Shown piece by piece: positions 44,535-53,675 of a stretch of 64,000 nt of DNA. Each line of letters starts with the position of its first letter. Within the stretch, counting starts at the first letter, position 1. The translations under genes were made by a program, and so were the position numbers. Source of the stretch: Streptomyces sp. NBC_01689 (lineage in GTDB: Bacteria > Actinomycetota > Actinomycetes > Streptomycetales > Streptomycetaceae); NCBI RefSeq assembly GCF_036250675.1, contig NZ_CP109592.1, forward strand, positions 3,782,001 to 3,846,000, written 5' to 3'. The notes under the pieces are model-generated. The model was not told where the DNA came from, searched no databases, and saw only the letters and a program-made list of their open reading frames with translations.

Positions 44535-45929
44535 TCAGTGCCCGGCGGGCGTGAACGTCATCCGCCGGTCGGCCGGCGAGTAGCCGGTGAGGGTGACGGT
44601 GGGACCGCTCGTGGGCACCGACGGGTCGGGGAAGTCCGCGTCCACCGGCCGCTGCCCCTCGGGGCGGCGGTCCACGGTCGGGAAGGACGGCGGGAAGGGC
44701 GCCGTGGTCTCGATCAGCTGCTGGTAGAACTGCAGCCACTTCGTCTGGTCGAAGGTGACGGCGCCGATGACGCGCCCCTGGTACCCGTACACGCCGGTGA
44801 ATCTGCGCTCGCCCAGGGCGCCCTGCGCGATGAGGATCTCCGTCCCCATCGACGGCACCCCCACGGACTTGATGTTCACGCCGAACTGCGAGGACCAGAA
44901 GGCGGGCACCCAGATGTGGGGGCGGCGGTCCACGCTCTCGCTCATCATGTTGTGCGCCGCGGTCTCGGCCTGTGCGACGGCGTTGCCCCAGTGCTCCAGG
45001 GACAGGAACTGGTAGCCGAACAGCGGGTGCGGGGAACGGGCCACGTCGCCGGCCACATAGACGTCGTCGGTGACGATGCCCCGGATGTCGAAGGCGCGGC
45101 AGCCGGCGTCGCAGGCGATGCCCCGGGGGCCCGCGCCCAGTCCGGACCCCGCGAGCCACTCGGTGTTGCGCAGGGCGCCGAGGCACACGACCACGACATC
45201 GACCTCGACGGTGTTCCCGTCGGAGAGATGGGCCGCGCGGACCCGGTTCCCGGTGTCGCCCTCCAGGCCGGTCACCATGATCCCGCATCGCAGGTCGACC
45301 CCGTGCTCGCGCTGCAGCTCGGCGGCGACCTGGCCGACGACGCCGCCGAGCGCGCCGACCAGGGGAGCGGCGGCCCGTTCGGCCACGGTCACCGCGATCC
45401 CCCGCTCCCGGCAGGCGGAGGCGATCTCGGAGCCGGTGAACCCGGCTCCGACGACGAGCACCCGGCGGGGGTTTCGCGCGAGCGCGCGCTCCAGTCCGGC
45501 CGCGTCGTCGCGGGTGCGCAGGACGAAGACGCCGTCGAGCTCCGCCTCGCTCTCCTTCGGCCAGGGTCTGGCCCGCACGCCGGTGGCGATCAGCAGCCGG
45601 TCGTACTCCACCTCGTCGCCGTCGGCCAGCCGTACCCGGCGGGCCGCCATGTCGAGACCGCTGGCGGCGACCCCGAGACGCCACCGCGCGTCGAGCGCGC
45701 GGCGCCGGGGCAGGGACGTGTGGTCCGGCGTCGCCCGCCCCAGCAGGACCTGCTTGGACAGCGGGGGCCGGTCGTAGGGCTCGTAGGGCTCGTCCCCGAC
45801 CATCGTCAGGGAGCCGGCGAAGCCCTTCTCGCGCAGGGTCTCCGCGGCCCGCAGCCCCGCGAGCGAGGCGCCCACGACGACGACACGGCCGTCGCGCTTG
45901 AGCCGGTCGAGGGATCCGTCACCGCTCAC
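44535..45929 (-). CDS. NAD(P)H-dependent ferredoxin reductase (FAD)
   Basis: A 464-residue flavoprotein. The FAD-binding loop VVVVGASLAGLRAAETL is near the N-terminus; EPYDRPPLSK follows; the NAD loop is VLVVGAGFTGSEIASACRERG; and the C-terminal FAD contact VTDDVYVAGDVA is present. It passes electrons from NAD(P)H to the adjoining ferredoxin. GTG 45929 is preceded by GGAGG and overlaps the ferredoxin stop by 11 bases. The P450 follows 23 bases downstream. Confidence 0.93.
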   Translation of the reverse strand: MSGDGSLDRLKRDGRVVVVGASLAGLRAAETLREKGFAGSLTMVGDEPYEPYDRPPLSKQVLLGRATPDHTSLPRRRALDARWRLGVAASGLDMAARRVRLADGDEVEYDRLLIATGVRARPWPKESEAELDGVFVLRTRDDAAGLERALARNPRRVLVVGAGFTGSEIASACRERGIAVTVAERAAAPLVGALGGVVGQVAAELQREHGVDLRCGIMVTGLEGDTGNRVRAAHLSDGNTVEVDVVVVCLGALRNTEWLAGSGLGAGPRGIACDAGCRAFDIRGIVTDDVYVAGDVARSPHPLFGYQFLSLEHWGNAVAQAETAAHNMMSESVDRRPHIWVPAFWSSQFGVNIKSVGVPSMGTEILIAQGALGERRFTGVYGYQGRVIGAVTFDQTKWLQFYQQLIETTAPFPPSFPTVDRRPEGQRPVDADFPDPSVPTSGPTVTLTGYSPADRRMTFTPAGH

Positions 45930-46158
45930 CGGTGGCCTCCCGTACGGCTCGGGGCGTCTCGTCCCGGTCGTCCGCGTCCACGACGATGGCCTGGACGGGG
46001 CAGGCCGCGACGGCACGCGCCACGTCCTCGCGCCGCTCCTCCTCGGCGTGCGGGTCGTAGAGCAGCGCTTCGTCGCCGTGCATGGCGAACACGTCGGGAG
46101 CGAGGAACGCGCACTGCGCGTAGCCCTGGCAGCGGTTGAGATCGACGACAAGTCTCAC
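45919..46158 (-). CDS. [3Fe-4S]-type P450 ferredoxin
   Basis: A 79-residue ferredoxin. Cluster ligands are CQGYAQC and the later CPVQA; the missing fourth Cys between the first two (Y at that position) points to a 3Fe-4S cluster, as in P450 ferredoxins. GTG 46158 gives the normal length, although no strong ribosome site is seen. It is first in the ferredoxin-reductase-P450 operon. Confidence 0.9.
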   Translation of the reverse strand: MRLVVDLNRCQGYAQCAFLAPDVFAMHGDEALLYDPHAEEERREDVARAVAACPVQAIVVDADDRDETPRAVREATGER

Positions 46159-46259
46159 CGAGGAACAGCCTTTCCGTGACCCCGTCCGCCCCCTCGACAC
46201 TCAGCATGCGCGAGAGGGCGCGGACCCGCTCGCCGGGGCGTCCGACGGGACGACGGGGG

Positions 46260-46889
46260 TCACCGTGGGTTTCCCGGGCCGCGCGGTTCGCGCAGGCCGA
46301 CGCGGAGGATGTGGAGACTGACGATCAGCGCCCAGGCCGGGAAGACCAGTTCGGTCCAGGGCACGGAGGATGCCGTGACGAGCAGGACCAGGCCCACGAG
46401 ATAGCCCAGGTAGGCGAGGGGCCGTGGCAGGACGCCGAGGCGGTGTCCGATGGTGGAGGTGGTGAAGACGAACACGGCCGCCACCCGGAGCGCGTACGTC
46501 GTCATCATCGTGTACGCGAAGTAGCGCCCGAAGTCGGACCGGACGTCGTCCAGGACGGTGCCCGCCGCCGCACCGGCTCCGAACATCGTCGCGACGAAGA
46601 TCAGCCCGCTGCCCAGGAAGACGGTGGCGACGAACCTGTCCTCGCCTTCGGCGACATGCGCGCGCACGGCGCCCATGAACCACAGGAAGAAGATGCCCGC
46701 GAAGGGCAGGATCTCCAGCGCCGCCTGCACCGCCCACCGCTTGTCCGGGTCGATCCGCGGGCCGGGCGGGTTCCCGGTGGGGACCGAGATCCGCACCAGC
46801 ACGATCGCCGTCGCCAGCAGCACCGCGAACACCGCGCCGGCCATGCCGGCGGCCCGCGGTGTCCGCAGCCGCTCTTCCTTCGGCTCCAT
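46260..46889 (-). CDS. Small integral membrane protein
   Basis: A 209-residue protein with five to six membrane segments (AGAVFAVLLATAIVLV; LPFAGIFFLWFMGAV; VFLGSGLIFVATMFG; RYFAYTMMTTYALRVAAVFVF; YLVGLVLLVTASSV). It matches no family that I recognise. It reads toward the ferredoxin gene with 101 bases between, so it may belong to the same transcript. It is divergent from the AraC-type gene. Confidence 0.75.
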   Translation of the reverse strand: MEPKEERLRTPRAAGMAGAVFAVLLATAIVLVRISVPTGNPPGPRIDPDKRWAVQAALEILPFAGIFFLWFMGAVRAHVAEGEDRFVATVFLGSGLIFVATMFGAGAAAGTVLDDVRSDFGRYFAYTMMTTYALRVAAVFVFTTSTIGHRLGVLPRPLAYLGYLVGLVLLVTASSVPWTELVFPAWALIVSLHILRVGLREPRGPGNPR

Positions 46890-47019
46890 CGTCGCCCGCG
46901 CTCCTTCCGGGTTCCCCTCTCGGTCCAGCAAGCAGGCGCGCGTGCCCGCCCGCCACCGGGGGCACCCCGCGGGGGTGACGGCCCTGTCCGCTGTCGGTGG
47001 GCCGTGCCATCCTGAAGGG

Positions 47020-47448
47020 GTGACCGTCGAGGACCTGGTCCGGCTGCGCCGGACACGCGACCGGATGGACCGTGAGTACGCGGAGCCGCTGGACATCGCC
47101 GCGCTCGCCCGTACGGCGCTGATGTCCCCCGGCCACTTCCAGCGCAGCTTCCGCGCGGCGTACGGGGAGACGCCGTACGCCTATCTGATGACCCGCCGGA
47201 TCGAGCGGGCCAAGGCCCTGCTGCGACGCGGCGACCTGACGGTCACGGAGGTCTGCCTCGCCGTGGGCTGCACCTCGCTCGGCTCCTTCAGCTCCCGGTT
47301 CACGGAGCTGGTAGGGGAGACGCCCAGCGCGTACCGGGCCCGCCCGCACGACCACGGCGCCCCCGTCCCGCCCTGCGTGGTGCGCCGCCTGACCCGCCCC
47401 TCCCGCCGCCGGACGCCGGACGCGGGCGAACCGGCGACGCGCCTGTAG
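47020..47448 (+). CDS. AraC-family regulator (stand-alone DNA-binding domain)
   Basis: A 142-residue protein that is mostly the AraC double helix-turn-helix: LDIAALARTALMSPGHFQRSFRAAYGETPYAYLMTRRIERAKALLR, then LTVTEVCLAVGCTSLGSFSSRFTELVGETPSAYR. There is no ligand domain. GTG 47020 overlaps GAAGGGG closely, so a start further in is possible. A VOC gene follows after 39 bases, a common AraC-VOC pairing. Confidence 0.88.
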   Translation: MTVEDLVRLRRTRDRMDREYAEPLDIAALARTALMSPGHFQRSFRAAYGETPYAYLMTRRIERAKALLRRGDLTVTEVCLAVGCTSLGSFSSRFTELVGETPSAYRARPHDHGAPVPPCVVRRLTRPSRRRTPDAGEPATRL

Positions 47449-47487
47449 ACCCCTCCACCCGGCGGCCGGCGCTTATAGCCTGAGCGC

Positions 47488-47904
47488 ATGGACCTGAAAC
47501 TTTCCCAGTGCTTCATCGCCGTGGACGACCACGACAAGGCACTCGCCTTCTACCGGGACGTCCTGGGCCTGGAAGTCCGCAACGACGTCGGGTTCGAGGG
47601 GATGCGCTGGGTGACCCTGTCCTCGCCGCTCCAGCCGGACGTGGAGATCGTCCTGGAGCCGCCGGACGCGAGCCCGGACGCCTCCCCCGCCGACAAACAG
47701 GCCATGATCGAGATGCTCGCCAAGGGCATCCTGCGCGGGGTCATCTTCTCGACCACCGACTGCGACGCCCTCTACGAGCGGGTCCGCTCGTCCGGCGCGG
47801 AGGTCCTCCAGGAGCCGACCGACCAGCCGTGGGGCGCCCGCGACTGCGCGTTCCGCGACCCGGCGGGCAACCTCCTCCGCTTCAAGGAACGCCCCGCGGC
47901 CTGA
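47488..47904 (+). CDS. VOC (glyoxalase-like) family protein
   Basis: A 138-residue single VOC protein: LKLSQCFIAVDDHDKALAFYRDVLGLEVRND opens the fold and WGARDCAFRDPAGNLLRF closes it. Such proteins bind divalent metals and act as dioxygenases, isomerases or antibiotic-binding proteins; the role here is unknown. It is downstream of the AraC-type regulator in the same operon. Confidence 0.88.
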   Translation: MDLKLSQCFIAVDDHDKALAFYRDVLGLEVRNDVGFEGMRWVTLSSPLQPDVEIVLEPPDASPDASPADKQAMIEMLAKGILRGVIFSTTDCDALYERVRSSGAEVLQEPTDQPWGARDCAFRDPAGNLLRFKERPAA

Positions 47905-48566
47905 CCACGGCACCGCACCCGGCTCACCGCGGACGGGCGGGGTCCCGCCTCGCGGCTTCCGGTGCCGGTGGCTGTGCCTCTGCCCGGGGAGCCGGTGCCC
48001 GCGCCCGGGGGCTGCGTGCCCCGGGGTACCTCTGGCCCGGGGCCTGTCCTCGGGCACCCTGAGCCGGGGGCACGGTGGCCGGCTGCACGGCCCGGATGCC
48101 CGCATCCTGGGGCCCGTGGCTGGGCGCACGGCCCGGACATCCGGGGCCGGGTGGGGCCCGCATGCCGGTGGCCGAGTGCCGTCGACCGGCTCGCCCCTGA
48201 CCGGGCACGTGGCCCGGATGCCCGCGACCGGATGCCCGTGCCCCGGGTACCCGCGGCTAGGAGTACGGCCCGGACATCCGGGGCCGGGTGCAGCCGGATG
48301 CCCATGGCCGGAGCCTGTGACCGGGGGCCCGCGGCAGGGCGCACAGCCCCGACGGCCGTGACCGGTTTGCCCGCGACCGCGCACGGCCCGGATGCACGTA
48401 TCCGGATGCACGCGGCCGGCGCACAGCCCTGATTCCCGTGGCCGGGGCCGGTCCGGGGACCCATCCCGGGGTCCGGGACGGGGCCCGTCCAGGGGCCCCG
48501 GGACGGGGAATCCAGCTCCGGTTACCGTTGCGTCGGCCACGTCGTCCCGCCCGTCAGGAGACATCC
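47905..48566. other. Long repeat-rich non-coding spacer
   Basis: No gene is supported in this 662-base stretch. It is built of degenerate short units (CGGATGCCCG, CCCGGGG, ACGGCCCGGA), and an exact 26-base sequence occurs twice (48128-48153 and 48265-48290), 137 bases apart. It ends with GGTCCGGGG-type direct repeats just before the ATP-grasp gene. Confidence 0.65.
48128..48290. repeat. 26-bp exact direct repeat, 137 bases apart
   Basis: The copies at 48128-48153 and 48265-48290 both contain CGGACATCCGGGGCCGGGTG and are each embedded in related degenerate units. No gene is affected. Confidence 0.82.
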
Positions 48567-49424
48567 ATGCCGTCCGCGCGCTCCCGCGTCCTCTACGTCA
48601 GCGACCTGGCCTACCCGGCCAAGGGACGGCGGTACGGCGACGAGGACGTGTTCCTCACCTCCCGGCTGCGCGAGGACTTCGACATCGCCGTGTGCCATCC
48701 GCTGGACGCGGCCGCGCTGATGGCCGGCTTCGACGCCGTGGTCGTGCGCAACAGCGGGCCGGTGCTGCATCACCAGGCGGCCTACGACGCCTTCCGGCAC
48801 CGGGCGCTCGCGGACGGCGTGCGCGTCTACAACCAGCTCACCGGCAAGGGGGACATGGCCGGCAAGCAGTACCTGCTCGACCTCACCGCGGCCGGATTCC
48901 CGGTCATCCCCACCGTCGACCGCGCGGCGGACCTGCACCGGCTGCCGGACGTCGGCACGTACGTGGTGAAGCCGAAGCTGGGGGCGGACTCGATAGGCCT
49001 GGAGTTCGTGACGCGCGACCGGCTCGCCGGACTGTCGTACGAGGACCGTCTCGTCCAGCCCCGTGTCGACTTCCGCTACGAGGTGTCCTTCTACTTCGTC
49101 GACCGCACCTTCCAGTACGCCCTGTACGCACCCTGCCCGGACCGGCGGTGGGACCTGGAGCCGTACGAGGCGACCGAGCGGGACCGGGAGTTCGCGCAGC
49201 GTTTCGTCGACTGGAACGACATCGCGTACGGCATCCAGCGCGTCGACGCCTGCCGGGCACCGGACGGCGAGCTGCTCCTCGTCGAACTGGAGGACCTCAA
49301 CCCGTATCTCTCGCTGGACGTCCTGGCCCCCGCCGCGCGAGATGCCTTCGTCGCCCGGATGACGACGTCGCTGCGCGGACTCATCGGGCGGGAGACCGCG
49401 CCGGGCGCCGCCGGTACCGGCTGA
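48567..49424 (+). CDS. ATP-grasp (RimK-like) domain protein
   Basis: A 285-residue protein with ATP-grasp features: N-terminal Rossmann part RVLYVSDLAYPAKG and FDAVVVRNSG, a lysine-bearing strand TYVVKPKLGADSIG, and the metal-binding end VELEDLNPYLSL with an E-x-x-N pattern. ATP-grasp enzymes join a carboxylate to an amine or thiol through an acyl-phosphate. ATG 48567 follows AGGAG. No partner gene is evident, so the substrate is unknown. Confidence 0.75.
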   Translation: MPSARSRVLYVSDLAYPAKGRRYGDEDVFLTSRLREDFDIAVCHPLDAAALMAGFDAVVVRNSGPVLHHQAAYDAFRHRALADGVRVYNQLTGKGDMAGKQYLLDLTAAGFPVIPTVDRAADLHRLPDVGTYVVKPKLGADSIGLEFVTRDRLAGLSYEDRLVQPRVDFRYEVSFYFVDRTFQYALYAPCPDRRWDLEPYEATERDREFAQRFVDWNDIAYGIQRVDACRAPDGELLLVELEDLNPYLSLDVLAPAARDAFVARMTTSLRGLIGRETAPGAAGTG

Positions 49425-49533
49425 GCCGCTCCGAGCGCCGGAACCGTCCGTGCCCTGACCCCCCGTGCCCTGACCCTCCGTGCCCTCCCGACCGTCCGCG
49501 CGAGTCCGTGCCGTCCGACAGGGGAACCGCAGC

Positions 49534-50349
49534 ATGCCCGAACCGATCCGCTGGACCCACGCCTTCATCGACCGGCCCACGAAGGACTTCGGACCGGCCC
49601 TCGACTTCTGGACCTCCGTCACCGGAACCGTGCCGTCCGCGCCGCGCGGCGGCCAGGACGAGTTCGTGACCCTGCTGCCGGGCGGGTCCGACGCCTGCCT
49701 CAAGGCGCAGGGCGTCGAGGAGGGCGCGGGCGGCGCGCACCTCGACCTGGCCGTCGGGGACGTCGCGGCGCTGGTGGCGTCGGCCCTGCGGCTCGGCGCG
49801 CGGACCGTGGCCGACCACGGGACCGCCGACGCAGGCGGATGGGCCGTGCTGCGCTCCCCCGGCGGACTGCCGTTCTGCGCGGTCCCCTGGCAGGGGGAAG
49901 CGGTACGGCCGCCCGTGGTCGAGGGGCACGGCGGCGTGACCAGCCGCCTCGACCAGGTGTGCGTCGACGTGGCGCCCTCGCGCTACGAGGCGGAGGTCGC
50001 CTTCTGGAGCGGGCTCACCGGATGGGACTCGCACCCCGGCTCGCTGCCGGAGTTCCATGTGATCGGGCCGCCCGCCACGCTGCCCGTCCGCGTCCTCGTG
50101 CAGCGCCTCGGTACCGAGCGCCCCACCTCGGCCCATCTCGACCTCGCCTGCTCGGACGTCGAGGCCGTCCGCGCCCACCACGAGAGTCTCGGCGCCACTC
50201 CTGTCGGCCGTGGCACGCGCTGGACCGTGATGCGGGACCCGGCCGGCGGCGTCTACTGCCTGACGGGCCGCGACCCGCACACCGGCGGGCTCCCCGTCCG
50301 GACCACCGCTCCCGGCCAGGACGGACCCGGTACGCCGGCAGCGTCCTGA
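49534..50349 (+). CDS. Tandem VOC-domain protein
   Basis: A 271-residue protein of two VOC domains in series: residues about 5-125 (RWTHAFIDRPTKDFGPALDFWTSVTG to LRSPGGLPFCAVPW) and 135-260 (LDQVCVDVAPSRYEAEVAFWSGLTGW to MRDPAGGVYCLTGRDP). Function unknown. It is preceded by three short repeats based on CCGTGCCCTGACC (about 49447-49492). Confidence 0.85.
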   Translation: MPEPIRWTHAFIDRPTKDFGPALDFWTSVTGTVPSAPRGGQDEFVTLLPGGSDACLKAQGVEEGAGGAHLDLAVGDVAALVASALRLGARTVADHGTADAGGWAVLRSPGGLPFCAVPWQGEAVRPPVVEGHGGVTSRLDQVCVDVAPSRYEAEVAFWSGLTGWDSHPGSLPEFHVIGPPATLPVRVLVQRLGTERPTSAHLDLACSDVEAVRAHHESLGATPVGRGTRWTVMRDPAGGVYCLTGRDPHTGGLPVRTTAPGQDGPGTPAAS

Positions 50350-50395
50350 ACACCTCGACGGCCAGGACGCCGTGACCACCTGGACGCCGGGACGT

Positions 50396-50728
50396 CTAGG
50401 CCGACCGCCACACCTCCACGTCCACCACCGCCGGGACCGGGATCGGCCCGTAGACGTGCGGGTACTCCTCCCCGCCGGGCTTCACCGCCTCGTACCGCAC
50501 CGGGACCTCCAGCCGTCCGGCGTCCACGACCAGGACGACCAGGTCGTCGGGGCCCTCGTAGGTCCCGTACAGAAAGGAGGCGACCCGCGGGAGTTGGGCC
50601 CGCGTCGAACAGTGGATGAAGCCCTCCTCCGCGAGGGTGCGGCCGCGCGTCGACATCTCGTACGCGCCGGACGTCCGGGCCGCGTCCCACAGCGAGCGCT
50701 CGGTGAGGTGCAACAGGGGTTCTGACAT
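50396..50728 (-). CDS. DUF952 domain protein
   Basis: A 110-residue DUF952 protein: LLHLTERSLWDAA and GFIHCSTRAQLPRVASFLYG, then DLVVLVVDAGRLEVPVRYE and YPHVYGPIPVPAVV. The fold relates to ADP-ribosyltransferase-like small domains, but no activity is established. It converges on the tandem VOC gene with 46 bases between. Confidence 0.87.
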   Translation of the reverse strand: MSEPLLHLTERSLWDAARTSGAYEMSTRGRTLAEEGFIHCSTRAQLPRVASFLYGTYEGPDDLVVLVVDAGRLEVPVRYEAVKPGGEEYPHVYGPIPVPAVVDVEVWRSA

Positions 50729-50915
50729 GCCCCCACGCTACGGCGTCCGGCCCGCGCCCCCGGCTCCACCTCACGTCCGCCGGCCGGCCCGCACCCGGCC
50801 CCCTCGGACGCGTTCCCCGGCACGGCGCCGCACGCCCGCCGTGCCGGGGCCCGCACCCGCGCGACCGGTCAGGCGCTCGGCCGGTCAGGCACGCGACCGA
50901 CAAGCGCACGGCCGG

Positions 50916-51836
50916 TCAGGCGGGGGTGGCGGCGGCGAAGTAGTGGCCCTTGTCGAGGTCCTCCAGGAGGCCGGGGTGGACCGGCTCCCAGCCGACCAGC
51001 TCGCTGGTGAGGGCGTGGGAGGCGGGCGAGTCGACGCCCAGGAAGGACGCCAGCCAGGTGAAGTGCCCGGCCGCGTCCCCGGGCGCCACGGCGGTCACCG
51101 GCAGGCCGAGGTGACGGCCGATCACCTCCGCGACGGCCCGGAGCTCCACGCCCTGCTCCGCGACACCGTGCAGCACCGATCCGGCCGGGGCCTTCTCGAC
51201 CGCCAGGCGGAACAGCCGTGCCGCGTCCAGCCGGTGGACGGCCGGCCAGCGGTTGGTGCCGTCACCGAGGTAGCCGGACACGCCCTTGGCACGGGCGATG
51301 GCGACCAGGGCCGCCATGAAACCGTTGTCGCCGTCCCCGTGGCAGGTCGGGGAGAGCCGCACCACGGACGAGCGCACCCCCCGCGAGGCCAGGGCGAGCA
51401 CCGCCTGGGAGGTGGCCATCCGGATCGAGATCGGGGAGCCGTCGATGGGCGGCATGTCCCGCTCGGTGGCCGTCCGCCCGGCGGCGAGGCCGACCACTCC
51501 GGAGGCCAGGACGAAGGGCCGGTCGGTGCCCGCGAGGGCGTCGCCCAGGGCGTCGACGGCGCGGCGGTCGGCCTCGGCGGCCTCCTGGAAACTGCCGCTG
51601 AAGGCGACGTCGTGCTTGAAGGCCAGATGGATCACCCCGTCCGACGCCGCGGCCGTCTCGCGCAGTACGTCGAGATCGTCGAGGGTGCCGCGGACGGCCT
51701 CGGCGCCGGCCGCGGTGAGCGCGTCGGCGGAGGCCTCGGAGCGGGCGAGCCCGACGACCTGATGTCCCGCGCCGGTCAGCTCGGGAACGACGGCGGAACC
51801 GATCCAGCCGGACGCGCCGGTCACGAAGATACGCAT
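50916..51836 (-). CDS. NAD(P)-dependent epimerase/dehydratase-like (extended SDR) protein
   Basis: A 306-residue extended short-chain dehydrogenase. The cofactor loop is IFVTGASGWIGSAVVPEL. DDLDVLRETAAASDGVIHLAF follows as expected; the usual YxxxK is not clear (the region reads RMATSQAVLAL), which suggests an atypical member. It is divergent from a TetR gene across 86 bases that hold two matching operators, so it is the probable TetR target. Confidence 0.88.
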   Translation of the reverse strand: MRIFVTGASGWIGSAVVPELTGAGHQVVGLARSEASADALTAAGAEAVRGTLDDLDVLRETAAASDGVIHLAFKHDVAFSGSFQEAAEADRRAVDALGDALAGTDRPFVLASGVVGLAAGRTATERDMPPIDGSPISIRMATSQAVLALASRGVRSSVVRLSPTCHGDGDNGFMAALVAIARAKGVSGYLGDGTNRWPAVHRLDAARLFRLAVEKAPAGSVLHGVAEQGVELRAVAEVIGRHLGLPVTAVAPGDAAGHFTWLASFLGVDSPASHALTSELVGWEPVHPGLLEDLDKGHYFAAATPA

Positions 51837-51856
51837 GGAGAAACCCCAGACCCATT

Positions 51857-51907
51857 GATGTCAGTTACTGTCATCAACGCTAACACCCGATGTCAGTTGC
51901 TGTCATC
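51857..51907. promoter_or_regulatory. Twin palindromic operators between SDR and TetR genes
   Basis: GATGTCAGTTACTGTCATC (51857-51875) and GATGTCAGTTGCTGTCATC (51889-51907) are nearly identical 19-base dyads, 32 bases apart (three helical turns). The right copy lies just upstream of a TAGGAT -10 (51911-51916) that ends six bases before the TetR ATG, so repression of both genes is easy to picture. Confidence 0.85.
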
Positions 51908-51922
51908 ACGTAGGATCTGCGC

Positions 51923-52489
51923 ATGGGTAGATGGGAGCCGAACGCGCGCGGACGCCTGGCGGGGGCGGCCTTGGAGCTCTACAGCGAGCGCGGCTTCGAA
52001 CAGACCACGGTCGCCGAGATCGCCCGGCGGGCCGGGCTCACGGAACGCACCTTCTTCCGTCACTACGCCGACAAGCGCGAGGTGCTGTTCGCCGGCTCCG
52101 GCGAGCTGCAGGAGCTGTTCGTCCGGGCGGTCGCCGACGCCCCGGAGGCCGCCCCGCCCATCGACGCGCTGTCGGCGGGGCTCGACGCGCTCGCCGGGAC
52201 GTTCGCCGACCGCCGCGACTTCGCGCGCGCACGACACGCGGTGATCATGGCCAACCCGGAACTCCGGGAGCGTGAGCTGATCAAGCTCGCCTCGATGGCA
52301 GCCGCGCTCGCCGGTGCCCTGCGCGGGCGCGGCGTCACGGAGCCCGCCGCGAGCCTGACCGCCGAGGCCGGGGTCGCCGTCTTCAAGGTCGGCTTCGAGC
52401 GCTGGATCGTCGCCGGCGAGGAACGCGGGATGGCTCCGCTGCTACGGGAGTCGCTGGCCGAGCTGAAGGCCGTGACCGCGGGCCGCTAG
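51923..52489 (+). CDS. TetR/AcrR family regulator of the divergent SDR
   Basis: A 188-residue TetR protein: GRLAGAALELYSERGFEQTTVAEIARRAGLTERTFFRHYADKREV is the DNA-binding domain; the rest is a helical ligand domain. There is no Shine-Dalgarno; TAGGAT ends six bases before ATG, so it is probably leaderless. The two operators upstream make autoregulation and control of the SDR gene likely. Confidence 0.93.
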   Translation: MGRWEPNARGRLAGAALELYSERGFEQTTVAEIARRAGLTERTFFRHYADKREVLFAGSGELQELFVRAVADAPEAAPPIDALSAGLDALAGTFADRRDFARARHAVIMANPELRERELIKLASMAAALAGALRGRGVTEPAASLTAEAGVAVFKVGFERWIVAGEERGMAPLLRESLAELKAVTAGR

Positions 52490-52533
52490 ACCCTCCCGTC
52501 GAGATCGGGCAGACCCTCCCGTCGGGATCGGGC
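52488..52533. repeat. 23-bp tandem duplication after the TetR stop
   Basis: The unit that begins AGACCCTCCCGTCG and ends GATCGGGC is present at 52488-52510 and 52511-52533, with one difference. The first copy starts in the TetR stop codon TAG. Confidence 0.85.
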
Positions 52534-52753
52534 CACGGCCTGCCGGCCGACTCGCCTCCTGACCGGCCTCGGCCGGGAGCGCACCGCCTGGGTGCCGGGG
52601 TGCCGGCGCCCCCGTCGCCGACTTCGGCTTCACCCCCGCCCCGACCCACGGCTGCGGCTTCGCCCACGCCTGCGGCTGCGGCAGACGGCGGGACTCCCCC
52701 GCGTGTCGCGTCGGGGCCGACCTCTCGGGCCACGAATCTGCTGAGACTTGCCC

Positions 52754-53527
52754 ATGTCCGAAAGCTCCTCCGGCCCCGCGTCCGCCTCCGCGCCCGTACC
52801 CGTCGACCGCGCCGAGCTCCGCACGACCGTGATCATGACGGTGCTCACCGTGGTCGCGGGAGCGGTCGACGCGATCACCTTCCTGACCATGGGCCATGTG
52901 TTCGCCGCGCTGGAGACCGGCAACGTGCTGTTCCTGACCTTCGCGTTGGCCGGGTCCGGGCCGGTCTCGGTGGTCCGGCCGGCCGTCGCGCTCGTGACGT
53001 TCGCCTTCGGCGTGGCCACGGCCGCCTACGGGATCCGGGCGCTCCTCGCACGGGGACGCCGTTGGTTCCCGGCCGCGCTGGCCACCGAAGGCGTCCTCCT
53101 CGCCGTCGCGGGGACCCAGTCCCTGCTGCGGCGCGGCACCGGCCCGTCCGCCCACGGTCCCGATCTGGTCGCCCTCGCGCTGGTCGCCCTCGCCATGGGG
53201 GTGAGGTCCGCCGTCGTGCTGCGTGTGGCGGTGCCGGGTATGCCGACGCTCCTCCTCCAGATGTCCCTGGTCCAGCTGGTCGCGGACGTGGCCACCGCGC
53301 CACGCGTTCCGGACGGCGAGCAAGGCCGGCTGCGACGGCTCGCGCGCACCCGCCTCACCGCGACCATCGGCGGCATGTTCGTCGGCGGGACCCTGGGCAC
53401 GCTCGCGGCGCGGTGGGGCACAGGTTGCGCGTTCCTCGCCGTGGCGGCGGTGGTCATGGCACTGGCGCTGTCGGGTGTCCATGACGGACCGCTCCGGCGC
53501 CGGTCTCCCGCGCCGCCTCCCTCCTGA
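52754..53527 (+). CDS. YoaK-like (DUF1275) membrane protein
   Basis: A 257-residue membrane protein of the DUF1275 class: VLTVVAGAVDAITFLTMGHVFAALETGNVLFLTFAL is the family's hallmark start, and six hydrophobic segments follow. ATG 52754 gives the start MSESSSG. Function unknown. Confidence 0.85.
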   Translation: MSESSSGPASASAPVPVDRAELRTTVIMTVLTVVAGAVDAITFLTMGHVFAALETGNVLFLTFALAGSGPVSVVRPAVALVTFAFGVATAAYGIRALLARGRRWFPAALATEGVLLAVAGTQSLLRRGTGPSAHGPDLVALALVALAMGVRSAVVLRVAVPGMPTLLLQMSLVQLVADVATAPRVPDGEQGRLRRLARTRLTATIGGMFVGGTLGTLAARWGTGCAFLAVAAVVMALALSGVHDGPLRRRSPAPPPS

Positions 53528-53675
53528 CGGAAGCGGCACCGCCGCGGGCCCGCCGGGGACATGGAGGACGGCGGGACACGGCGGCGTTCCGGTCCCCCAG
53601 CGTTCCTCAGCCGTGGTCCGGGCACGGCCCGGCGCCCCGGTCGGCCTGATCCTCAGGTCCACGTGCCCGCACGGG

